Below are positions 10,449 to 20,530 of a stretch of DNA of 64,000 bases, piece after piece (position 1 is the stretch's first letter; each line of letters begins with the position of its first letter). Origin of the DNA: Paratinospora sagittata (lineage: Eukaryota > Streptophyta > Magnoliopsida > Ranunculales > Menispermaceae). Both the position numbers and the translations under genes were made by a program. Where the stretch lies: the NCBI GenBank assembly GCA_035771175.1, contig CM069603.1, positions 25,892,286 to 25,956,285 of the forward strand, read 5' to 3'. A model generated the notes under the pieces. The model searched no databases, was not told the DNA's origin, and was given only the letters and a program-made list of their open reading frames with translations.

Positions 10449-12269
10449 TGATGACAAACAAATCGAAAAATTAAGCATATTAAGCAAAAAGGTTTTCCCT
10501 TGAACTATTTCTCCTTATTTTTCTTGTCCCCCTTATTCTTCTTTATTTTTCTTCTCCCCCTTTTGATATCATCAAAAAGTGAAGAAAGAGGGACTAAGAT
10601 CAGCCCTCGTGATGAGTAGAGTAGTGAAGCTCCCCCTTACATGGAGACTCCCCCTTACTTTGTGGATTCACCCTCAAGATGATTTAGGACATCGTGTCAT
10701 AGTTAGGTACGTGAGAGAAGGATCTTGTTTTTAAGCACAATGAGAAATAGATTGACTTATTCATAGGCTAAAATATTTAAAATAATAGCAAAGTCGAGAA
10801 TCGTAGTCAGAGGGAATGAGAAAGGATTGCCAAAAGATGAATTCATAAAGAATTTTTAATCGTGGGCACTTATTCTCCTTAGTATGTAGCATAAATGTAA
10901 ATTTGATAAGATATGTAAGTAAACAAGCACAAGCATACTTATAGCATAGGCAAAGAATTTATGATATAGCAAGGCCTAGCTATTATGATTCTAATAAGAT
11001 GCAAAGTATATAGTTTGAAATTCATGGCATCTATCAGACATCAAAAATCACAGTCCATTGATGCATACAAAATATAATATTATGGAGCAACATCAATGGC
11101 ATGTGAGATGAAAAATTATAGATTTTCCATAGTTTAGACATGTGAGGATATATATGATAAACATGTTGATAGCGCGTATTAAAGTCTAAACATGTTGAAT
11201 ATATGCTAAGTTTCATAGAAGGCTTTTGAGCAATAACATACATTCACAGAACCAAAAATTAGGCAAGTAATTTCAAGTAAAGTATGGCCTAGATTGTTTG
11301 ATTCACTAATTCTAATGAGAAGGCATTTGAAAGGACATGCACTCATTAGAAATCAGATATCCATGAGTTTGATGCTAACATATTATGGTATGAAGCAGAT
11401 GCACCAAAATCAGGAAATCATTGAAAGAATAATGCCAACAAATAATAGTTATGAGAGTAGACAAAATTATGTTCAAGATATAGGCGTATCATAAAGAGTT
11501 GTGTACATGGCCTATATATATACACATGAATCATGCATAGATAAGATATTCTAAGTATAGATCAAGCATGATCATGATATGAACTAACATAAGCAGAGAT
11601 AAAATATTAACGCACGGCCTAGCTATTGTGTTACCTGATCATCAGATAATCAGATATCACAAGTTCAAAATGAGCATAAATGATCATGAAAAGATATAAG
11701 ATGCAAGATAAGTATAATCATGATATTTATCAGACAGTCACAGATGAGCATATCAAATACTCAAGATAGATGTGACTGGTTTAGAAGGATGTCATCAATA
11801 AACTGATAATTGCATTTAGACATAGTAGGATTTCATGATGCATTTTATAAGGAAATATGAATAAGATAGCATTAGTATGATGACATATAATCATGTTCAA
11901 GCGAGCAGCATATTTATGCAGCAGAAATATTCAAAAATAATTTTGCAAACATAGAAGCAGGCATATCAGAGCATAAATCAAGGAAATTATGAACAGTGAT
12001 TAGCGTGTGCGACATATGAATATGAAATATAGCATTCACACAAATTCAAATAGATCATTCATTCAAATATAGTAGAGCATTAAGAAATCAATGAGAGATA
12101 GAAAGATAGCTTAATGAACTACTTTTTGGTAATTGAAAAAGGGACATAGCCATTAAACATTGTAACAAGTTTTTCAGGGTCCAGCGGACCATTTTAAGGA
12201 AAAAAAATTCTTAATAAAGAAATATTACACCGGGACGTCAGACAGACAGACAAACAGGAGCAGTGGAAC
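10449..12269 (-). other. C3 long 3' untranslated region
   Basis: AT-rich sequence between the accessory ORF and the purine tract, with no coding frame above about 70 codons. It has G-poor stretches and scattered 'gcataggc' and 'aaggcctagctatt' blocks that recur in C4 (62900-63750). It marks C3 and C4 as relatives. Confidence 0.6.
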
Positions 12270-12845
12270 TCAAGCTTGATGAGGAGAGCCTTGAGCATCA
12301 AGAGATCGAGGTGCGTCAGATCTCGCCAGATGAGGAGGATCATCTATCCTTGCACTCATGTGTTCGATATATGCAAAAATAGGACCGAGCCTTCTATTCT
12401 GGGTCATAGCAAAGGCGAAGCTCCCATTGATTGCATCTTCAAGAACAACTTCAGATTTATCCACCTTTTTTAGAAGAGTAAACAACATGTCCTTTTAAAA
12501 TCTGGTTACTCTCTCGAGCTCCTTTAACCTCTTTTCCTGTTCGAAAAGAAGCTCGACAACCAACTAAAAAATAACGGAGTTGAACTCAAAAGATTGGCTT
12601 AAGAGATTCTTGATTGAGAATTCTCCATGGTCAGAATGGGATGGCTCTTGTTCTGATTCTGTCTTTATGGAAGGTTGCGATAAAATCGTGGGGAAACCTG
12701 GAGGAGGCATGGGTGCAGTTCTTGGATGCTTACAACCCGCGACAACTTCAACCAAATCGTCGGAAGAAGAAGAAAAAGAGGAGCCACTTGAAGAAGAAGA
12801 TTCTTCTCGTGGACGCTTTTGGGATACAAGGTTTCCGGAAGCCAT
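12270..12845 (-). pseudogene. C3 accessory ORF, middle deleted
   Basis: On the minus strand the ATG at 12843-12845 opens a 93-codon frame to 12564. It has a basic start (QKRPREE), a Ser/acidic stretch and a Pro-rich stretch, the same layout as the N-terminus of the C1 ORF at 4687. Frames to 12270 follow, with a short coiled coil (LFEQEKRLKELERV) and a C-terminal segment rich in His, Ala and Asp. The domain that fills 4920-5650 in C1 is missing, so N- and C-terminal ends have been brought together. Function unknown. Confidence 0.5.
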
Positions 12846-12916
12846 TGGAGGGATTGAGGAGATGAGACGACGAGACGTTTCACTGCAGATGGTGCAAGTG
12901 AAGACGAAGCGTAGAA

Positions 12917-12986
12917 TTTTATAAAACGTCTCAAAGGCGGTCTACCAATAAATGTTGAGTAGCGTGCAAGCGACGAGCTGACGTCA
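12917..12986 (-). promoter_or_regulatory. Candidate internal promoter before the C3 accessory ORF
   Basis: On the minus strand a perfect TGACGTCA (12979-12986), an as-1/bZIP-type site, lies 55 bp upstream of TATAAAA (12917-12923). The TATA is about 72 bp before the ATG. It parallels the G-box plus TATA before the C1 ORF. Confidence 0.4.
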
Positions 12987-13044
12987 TCGAGATGATTACA
13001 CTTGAAATACAAAATTTGAAACGTGCAAATCACCGACGTAAATT

Positions 13045-14062
13045 TGATAATTAAATCTCTTATATCATCATATTACTTATACCTTGTATGTTTGAAAGCA
13101 TGAAACATATGCATGCTTTGGAATAAAACCTTATGACCTTGGTTTGGCTCATCTATCTGGCTAATAAGGAGACTTAACCTTGTCATAGGGAGGGTTTTAG
13201 TATGGAAATATGATTGGGCATGGGAACGGTACGCTAGTAACTCCAATGCATATGAAATGTCGATCCAGAAAACAATTTTCTTTTTACTTGCATCGAACTT
13301 ATTATAACTGCTTGATAGCTATATGTTTTGAGCTTTTAATCATACCGCACATTGACATGCATACATGATGTTTGTTGATGAATATAGATGGCATGTTTGA
13401 ATTCTATTCTCTGGGCACCGTTGGTTCACACTCTCACTCTCCTTTCAGGTCCTTTAGATAAGGGCAAGGGCGTTGTGGTCGCTTGAGAGATAGACACTGC
13501 CAAGCTAGGACTCTTATGTATGGTTTGATGTCTTTAATTACATATGTGTATGGTTTTGATTGTTTTGATACATATGTAATTAATATAACCTTGTTAAACC
13601 TAGATGGTGAGAGGGATTGTGGTTGTGTGATGCATATTGGCCATGTGGCCTTGGATTTGATGTATTTGGTTGTATATTTTGGACTTAGATTTGATTATGG
13701 GTCTAGGCATGTTGCCTTAGACCATTTTGGATTCATGTTGGAAATCTTATGATCAATGGTTGTATGTTTATTTGAGGACTATTATGATCTTCGTGTTGTG
13801 TCTTAAGTGATCATTCTCATTTGAATTGTGGGTATGCCATTGATGTTAGATCTGTTAAGTCTATTAGGTGATTGATGTGGACGTTTCAAAAAAAAAAAAA
13901 ATTTTGGGGATTCTATGTGAGAGTCTGGTTGAGGCTTGTAGGGTCCCGATCATCTCATGGGATGATTTGAGGTGGTCGTGGATGCCTACCCCTGGTGTCC
14001 CATCCTGGCATTTCCGCACGCCGATCCATGAGAGATGGTGGTCTGGGGTGTGGGTTGCCACA
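13045..14062 (+). mobile_element. Chromovirus LTR fragment, T2 family, plus strand
   Basis: It is the reverse complement of 20531-21510 in the T2 solo LTR, with clear matches over the last 150 bp (the 'gcttgtagggtc' and 'ttccgcacgcc' blocks). It ends GGTTGCCACA at 14062. The 5' part of the LTR is missing at the junction with C3 sequence near 13045. On the right it abuts the interior of a copia LTR. Long frames inside it (13483-13752, 13868-14122) are not protein-like. Confidence 0.75.
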
Positions 14063-14100
14063 AGCGTATTCAACATTGTTTTAAAACTATTTTTAAATTT

Positions 14101-14290
14101 CAGGACGCTAATTCTTGAGTAGAGTCCTCGCGCGTTCAATGTTTTTAGAACAAAGCAGGATGCTAACTGTGAAGTAGCGCCCTCATGTTTTGAGTCATTT
14201 AAATTGTCAAAGTAAGTCAGGATGCTTATGACTTAGTAGCGTCCTCACTTTAATGTTCAGCGGGATGCTTATGCTCCATGAGCACCCTCA
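14101..14290 (+). repeat. Distal hairpin array, C2 right LTR (partial)
   Basis: Four remaining GGACGCT/AGCGCCC-type units, several with GGATGCT arms that fit CpG deamination. Confidence 0.75.
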
Positions 14291-15034
14291 ATGAACAAAA
14301 CAACAAAAGTTGATATTATGCGCAAGGACGCTAATTCAACAAATGTTACTATTCTGACAACAACACCATTTATGTTACTTTCTTCAGAATTGTACAAATA
14401 CTTTTTAGAACTTTTCAAAATCGTACATCAACTTTTTCAGAACTTTTTGAACGTTCTAAAAGCATGTCAGAACATTTTCTTTTCCTTAAAGGATTAGATG
14501 ATTCAGGTGCTATCGCCATAATGTGCATTAAGCCGAATCGATCCATTTCGGGAAAGAAAGTATACGTTGTATTTGAAATAACCTAGAGCCAAAATCACCA
14601 ACTCCATTGCGCTTCTGTTATTCTTATATATACGTGCTGCCTTAGAGTAGAAAAACAACTAATGATATACGAAAACAGATATTCATTCAAAACGTATTAA
14701 CAGTTTTCACTTGTGCCAAAACACTTTTTGAAAGTTAGTTGTCTTTCACTTGTGCTTGATCTTTCCATCATTTGAAAAAAAAACTTCAAGTCTTCTGGAT
14801 TGATTGAACTTCATCTTCACTATTTTGACAATCCATTAGAGAAGACAAAAGCTCTTTGAACCTGTTTTCAGCATAAACTTCATCATACATATTTTGCTGA
14901 ATCTGTGGTAACAGAAGGTTCAATCCAAAGCTTTCTAAGTATCACTTTGATTCTAAGTAAAGAGAATCATATCTCATCTTGTATTCAGTTTATAGTGACT
15001 AGTATGTCACTCGGTCAAGTGTTGCTCATAGTTG

Positions 15035-15160
15035 TAACCAGTCGTCTCATACATGTAAGTTAAGAATAGGTCATCTCTCACCCATAAGTAGAGAATAGGT
15101 CTTCTCACACCTGCAAGTTGAGAAAGTGTACCGATTTGATCTTCACCAGTAAGAAGGTCC
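15035..15160 (+). repeat. Proximal hairpin array, C2 right LTR
   Basis: Three to four degenerate TTCTCA/TGAGAA-type units upstream of the TATA box. Confidence 0.7.
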
Positions 15161-15226
15161 ATGTTAGAGTTTGAACAAATCCTAACTGAGGAGGTTAGGT
15201 AGTGGATGTAGGTGCGACCGAACCAC

Positions 15227-15233
15227 TATAAAT
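15227..15233 (+). promoter_or_regulatory. TATA box of the C2 right LTR
   Basis: TATAAAT in the ACCACTATAAATC context. The perfect inverted repeat CCTAAC/GTTAGG (15181-15199) lies just upstream. Confidence 0.7.
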
Positions 15234-15394
15234 CTTACTTGCATTGTCTCATTTACATTTTCTGTATTTGATTGCTATACTTTGTTTAATCTGCTTTCAT
15301 TATTCCGCACATTTTTAAGAAAGGTTAAAATCTGCTAAGTGTCCAATTCACCCCCCTTTTGACATATCTGGGCCAATAGTGTGGTATTTATTTC

Positions 15395-17473
15395 AATGGA
15401 GAAAGCTACAAGGAGACTAGTAGATACAACTGCATTGATCAAACCATTGTGAAGTTAATGAGATACACTTACGTCTTTGCATTGGAGAGATGGCTTCCAA
15501 TGTCAGAAGTTCCACTTTAGGGAGAATCTAGTGGAAAAGATGAAACAAGATAAGAAGATGTTCAAACTGAAGGTATTTAAGCTGAACATGCAGAGCAGGC
15601 TGTTAAAGCTGAGGGACATCTAATGGAAGAGGTGAACCAACTTGCTCAGGCTATTGTTGAAGAATAATTGAATGAATTAGAGAATGCTGATGCAATTTTG
15701 GAGGAAGTCACCAAAGAAAGAGTCAATGAGGACTTAGACAAAACCATTTCCAATTGATATCTCATTATCAATGGAACCCCATGACTCGAGAAAAACCGAG
15801 TCTGATGGTGAAGAATCTAAAGATATAGAGCGTTATGATTTGGCTATCATACCCTATCAGGGAGGTGAAATGCATATGAATGTTGATGAAGAGGATCACA
15901 TTGAGGATTATCATGAGGCTAATGTTGAGTTTCAAGTAGATGAAGAAATGGAAGATATTCATGAGGAAAGTTCATCTAATCAATCTGATCATGAGCCACC
16001 TTCGTATCCTTCTACCAGCAGGCCAACAGATGAATTCTTTAGAGAGGAAGATTTCTTGAGAAGAGTAAGAAAAGATCTAATTTTTGTCATGTCTCAGTTG
16101 ATGAATTGTTTGGAACAAAATCAACTACAGCTAAAGAATGAGATATTGGCAGAGGTCCGAGAATCTCAGAAATCTCAGGAGAGAGTTGAGATTAATGAGA
16201 TGAAAGAATATAACTCTCACCTAATCTAAGCAACTGCATTGCTCGAGAAAGTGACACAACAAATGGACCAACAACTAAGTGTCATGCAATCTTTGCCTAC
16301 TTCATCACTCAATAATGATGTAGTTAAGGACATTTGAGATAACATGCAACAGATAAGGGCATTCATGAAAGCCTTCGTTGCATCAGTTCAACCGAGATCA
16401 TCAAGTTTTCAACAACCTCAAGCATCACAGATTCACTCAGCGCAAGCTACACCAAGCCATACATCGAGTGCTGTGAATGCAGAAGATTTTTGAAGAAATA
16501 CAAAGCATAAGAGGGAAATTGGTTGACACCTCTAAGATACGTTCAATTCTGACGCTTTGCAATCAGTCTTGGATGCTATCTTGGATCAAGTGACAAGCAA
16601 GACAACGTTTGATTCAGTGCTGCAGGCCATATCCAATCTGAAGGAGAATTTTACTTCTGTCAGGCCAGCACACATAGAGGGTAACAGACTAACTAAGATT
16701 TTTTACTTGGTTACTCGTACTCATGGGAAGCTTCACAACTTGGAAAACAAGATGCATTTCCTTGCCACAAGCATCATGAATCTATCATACACAGTCACTA
16801 CAGTTGCAGATCGAGTGGAAGGAGTATAGGCTTCTTTGAAGACCTCTTCAAGACAATGAACAGTAGGTTGCATTCTACTGTGTGGTATATTGCCTCAAAC
16901 ATGAAACGTTTTGCAATGCTCTTTCATTTATTGGAGAAGAAAGGTGTAAAAGTTCCACTAACACCAAGAGCTCCAGCCTTCACTCGTCCACAAGGACCTA
17001 AGGAGTCTGACGGACTTCTTGGAATTCTAGAATGTGAAGAAGAAGAAGCAACAGATGAAGAACCCTTGCATACAATTAAAAGAAGAGTGTCTCCACCCTC
17101 GAATCCTTGATCAAAAACTTTCCCTGATCCAAAATGCAAACGACCAATCAAGCTAGAATTTGAAGGTCACAAACTTTCTTCTGATTTTTCTCAAGGCCTT
17201 GCGAAACAAAAAGATAAAGGCTTTAAACCTAGTCCATCTCTTGATCCATTCAAATTTGGTGTTTCCAAGCCTGCCCACAAAAAATTCATTGAAAAATCTA
17301 GGCAGACTGTTGTATTTGACAAATTTTTCAGAAGCTTGAGAAAAAGCTCAAGTGGTTCCTCAAAGCCACGAGCACCCAGGAAACCCAAGGAATCTGAACC
17401 TAGTTCTAATGGATCCAAGAAAGATGAGGAGGTCGAAGGAAAAAGGAAGGGGAAGGGTCCTAGTATGAGCTAA
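15395..17473 (+). pseudogene. C1 accessory ORF, C-terminal half
   Basis: Coding-like sequence resumes after the nested C2 unit, opening with FNGES and continuing with LERWLP. An acidic region (15771-16229, Glu/Asp-rich) and long helical, Gln-rich, coiled-coil-like stretches (16080-16829) follow. The end is a Pro/Ser/Lys-rich basic tail to a stop at 17471-17473. Frame 15771-16829 is one frame broken by several stops; the tail (16856-17473) is in another frame with a TGA at 17108. By order, direction and position before the purine tract it is the second half of the ORF that starts at 4687. No known enzyme motif is visible. Confidence 0.55.
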
Positions 17474-17767
17474 GCCTACGCATTTTTTGATATTTTCCAA
17501 ATGAGGAGAAGATAATGAAGATATTGAGGCTAAGTTAACTTAAGAGGGAAGCTACAAGTCAAGGGGAGTGGGGGAGTTTATCAGAGTTTCTATATAACAT
17601 GTTGATTGTATGATTATCATGTTCTTGTATATTGTGATTGATTGTACTTATCTTGTAACTTATATATTGCAATCAGATATGCTTGACATGCCTGTTACTC
17701 TCAATATTCTATATGTGTAATTACATGAATATAATTATCTGCATGATCTCTGAGTATTTTAAATCAT
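17474..17767 (+). other. C1 3' untranslated region
   Basis: A short AT-rich stretch between the accessory ORF and the purine tract. It includes a G-rich patch at 17558-17575. No coding signal. Confidence 0.6.
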
Positions 17768-17782
17768 AAAAAAGTGGGAGAT
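17768..17782 (+). other. C1 polypurine tract
   Basis: AAAAAAGTGGGAGAT lies directly before the LTR start TGTTATCTC, as typical for plant copia elements. Confidence 0.9.
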
Positions 17783-18139
17783 TGTTATCTCAATAAACCC
17801 TATGACCTGAACGTTTTGATGATTCAAAATATATCCAATTTGTATATCTAATGATCTTGTCAAGTGTTTCAGATTTATCAAGAATCAAGATCAAGGAATT
17901 ATGCTCACAAGCCTATTGAACATCAATTAAAGTTTTGCGTCCTTCTGTTCTTAGAATATAAGGACAATCGATCAATTTACTCTTAGCAAGATATAATCGT
18001 TTTCATATATTGATCGTCACATTTTAAAGGTACTTTATGATTTCTAAAGTATTTGATTTGGTTAGAAAAATACCATGATTTCAATCGTGTTTTATCAAGT
18101 TTTAATCGAAAAATCAAAAATCATTTTTATAGAGTCTTT

Positions 18140-18690
18140 AAGGACGTTAATGTTTCATGAGTGCCGTCCTGGACTTGATGAGTCAGGACGCTGATGAAAT
18201 ATTAGGACGCTGACATTCAAGGTTGAATTGAACTAATTCATTAGGAAGCTTACATGTATGTAGTGGCCTCCTTTTAATCAACCTTTGAAAATGTCAGGAT
18301 GCTGACTTAGTTTCAGCTCACTGAAGGTTCATTAAGTTTTTAAACGATTTCTATCTTTCAGGACGTTGATAGTTATAAGTTGAAAAATTATAAGGACGTC
18401 ACCTGCATAGGAGAGCCTCGTCTTTGGAATAAACTAAATAACTTTCAGGACGCTTACTGTTCTTCAGCGCACTTAATATTATTTTAAAATTATTTTAAAA
18501 TTTCAGGACGCTTACTTGTGAGTAGCGCTCTCGTGCGTATAAGTGTTTTTAAAACAAAGCGGGAGGCTAACTGTCGAGTAGCCCCCTCATGATTTAAGTC
18601 GTTTAGTCATCGATGTAAGTCAGGACGCTTACAATTGAGTAACGCCCTCACTTCACAGTTTGGTAGGAAGCTGATGCTCCACGAGCGCCC
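18140..18690 (+). repeat. Distal hairpin array, C1 3' LTR
   Basis: About ten GGACGCT/AGCGCCC-type units spaced 45-80 bp, for example 18503-18531 and 18620-18648. This is the most complete array in the plus-strand family. Confidence 0.8.
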
Positions 18691-19354
18691 TTAAAGGAAC
18701 AAAATGACAAAAATAATATTTTTACTGTTTTGACACGTACATCTTTTTAGCCACGTTTTTAGAATAACTTTTCGTACAAAAATTACCTTTTTGGATTTGT
18801 CAGAAATATCCTCTGATTCATGAACCATGTCTTTTAGAATTTCCTTATTCGTGAATATCAAGAGAATTAGAATGTTCATGAAATGTGCAGTTGCCATTTT
18901 CGTGACACATTCTAGCTATTGTGAGTAAACGTTCATATTTAAAATTCAAATTTAAATGACCAACAACATCATCTCTAAGAGTATAAATTCCAACACTTAA
19001 TCATTTTGCAAAACACCAAAAATTCTTTGAGCAAAAACACTTTTGAAAGTTAATCGAATTTTCATCTAATTTAAAAAGCTTAAGTTATTCTGTTTTCAAA
19101 GCGTTCTCTTTGAAACTTTGCTTATTCAAATGATTTTCATACTGAGCTAAATTTGTATCTTTATCTGAAAATCTATTTTAAAGTTTGAACTATTTTCACT
19201 CAAGTTTTTCTACACTACTTTAACTTATATTATTCTTGTTGAAAAGGAAATTTGAGAGATAGTTCATAGGATATAATTGTACATCATTTCATATCTTGTA
19301 TACTTTATCAAGGTTGTAATAGTAGTTTGATAAACTACTGAGTTGAAAATGGTC

Positions 19355-19505
19355 TTCTCACACCCGTAAGTTGAGAAACGGTTTGTCTCACACCTGTAAG
19401 TTGGGATAGGTTGGACTCACGCCTGCAAGTTGAGCAGTGTAACAGTTGTTCTCACACCTGCAAGTTGAGAAAATGTGTAATGGTTTGATTGTCATCCGTA
19501 AGAGA
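19355..19505 (+). repeat. Proximal hairpin array, C1 3' LTR
   Basis: Five units of TTCTCA/TGAGAA type; the first stem is 19355-19360 with 19372-19377. Confidence 0.8.
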
Positions 19506-19578
19506 ATTCCTTAGTGATAAGGTTCAAAATCCTAACGAAGGAGGTTAGGTAGTGGATGTAGGCAAGAAGCCGAACCAC

Positions 19579-19585
19579 TATAAAT
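19579..19585 (+). promoter_or_regulatory. TATA box of the C1 3' LTR
   Basis: TATAAAT in ACCACTATAAATC, 110 nt before the LTR end, with CCTAAC/GTTAGG just upstream (19532-19550). Confidence 0.7.
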
Positions 19586-19694
19586 CGACTGTGCATATTT
19601 ATTTATTTGCCGCACTTATATTTTTGTCATTGCATTTAATTTTAAATTGTCTAAGTGTCCATTTCACCCCTTCTTGGACATACCTGGGCCAACA

Positions 19695-20093
19695 AGCCAT
19701 ACCTTAGATTTGGCCCAACAAAACTACACTACGGCTGAAAAAGAGTTGTTGGCGGTTGTGTTTGCATGCAATAAGTTTCGGTCATACATTATTGGGTCCA
19801 AGGTCATCGTTTATACCAACCACGCTGCAATCCGATATTTTTTTCAGAAGAAAGATGCCAAGCCAAGGTTGAATCGGTGGATTCTTCTATTGCAAGACTT
19901 TGATCTAGAGATTCGGGACAAAAAGGGGAACGAGAATGTGGTGGCCGATCACTTATCACGGCTACACCTTGAAGGCACGAAGGATGTGGTTCCTATTCAA
20001 GAATCGTTCCCGAATGAACAACTATATAGTTTGGGGGTAAAAGCCCCTTGGTATGTTGATTCTATCAATTTCTTAATGTTTGGAAACGTTTGA
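19695..20093 (+). pseudogene. A1 pol fragment: RNase H of an Athila/Tat-like element
   Basis: The frame gives the C-terminal half of a Ty3-gypsy RNase [47 protein letters not shown] and the Tat/Athila-type end VVADHLSRL at about 19940-19965. A linker ([13 protein letters not shown]) that normally leads into integrase follows, but the frame ends at 20091-20093 and runs into 3' UTR sequence. The upstream RT and gag lie beyond the C1 insertion, outside the window, and integrase is deleted. The start at 19647 given by a simple ORF search lies in the C1 LTR and is not real. Confidence 0.85.
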
Positions 20094-20530
20094 GCCAAAT
20101 AGCCTACCTTTCTTTTGATTATATCCATAGTACCCATTTTGAGCTAAATGTCTTTTCTTTGTTACCTACGCATTATGAACTTTGAACTTTATCTGTTTAA
20201 ATTCTTTGTTTCAACCTATGCAACCTTTTACACTTTGATCATGTTGGAGTGTTATTATTTGAAAGGTTGCAAAAGAGGGAATGAATGAAAGAAAAAAAAA
20301 AGGGTGAAAAGAAGGGAATAAAGAAAATAAAATATTTGAGAAGTTTGCTTATGAGCTCTATTGAAAAGAAAAGAAGAAAAGAGTGTTTACACTTATGTGT
20401 TGAAAAGAAATAAGTTTGGGGGTGCAGCACTCATTCAAAAAAAACAAAAAGAAAAAAAAGTAAACAAAAGAATGGGGATTGAATGAAAGAAAAAGTTGAA
20501 TATTTGAGAGAATAAATGTGTTAAAAAAGG
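20094..20530 (+). other. A1 3' untranslated region, part 1
   Basis: A-rich sequence with 'aagtttgggggtg' (20411-20423) and poly-A/G patches, as seen downstream of pol in Athila-like elements and in A2 (45930-46035). It is interrupted at 20531 by solo LTR T2 and resumes at 39388. Confidence 0.7.

Larger units (their letters stand above)
14063..15378 (+). mobile_element. C2 LTR (right), plus-strand copia, 5' part missing
   Basis: It matches 6232-7547 of the left LTR (more closely than it matches the C1 LTRs) and continues to the end GGGCCAATA, where the usual CA end has become TA. The missing 5' part is replaced by the T2-family fragment. A TATA box is at 15227-15233. Confidence 0.75.
17783..19694 (+). 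mobile_element. C1 3' LTR, full length copia LTR
   Basis: A 1912-bp LTR from TGTTATCTC to GGGCCAACA. It pairs with 2082-2850. It shows the whole architecture: about 350 bp of unique U3, the distal hairpin array, a spacer, the proximal TTCTCA array, an inverted repeat, the TATA box and a short R-U5 of about 110 bp. On the right it joins the middle of an Athila-like RNase H gene (A1), so C1 inserted into A1. Confidence 0.9.

Noticed and set aside
12580..12924. Plus-strand ORFs opposite the C3 accessory ORF.
   Set aside because: They are antisense to a frame with the layout of the C1 accessory ORF and run through a Ser-rich stretch that reads Glu-rich on the other strand.
13483..13752. 89-codon plus-strand ORF.
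   Set aside because: It lies inside a chromovirus LTR fragment, has biased Tyr/Gly/Asp content, and is not preserved in the related T2 LTR.
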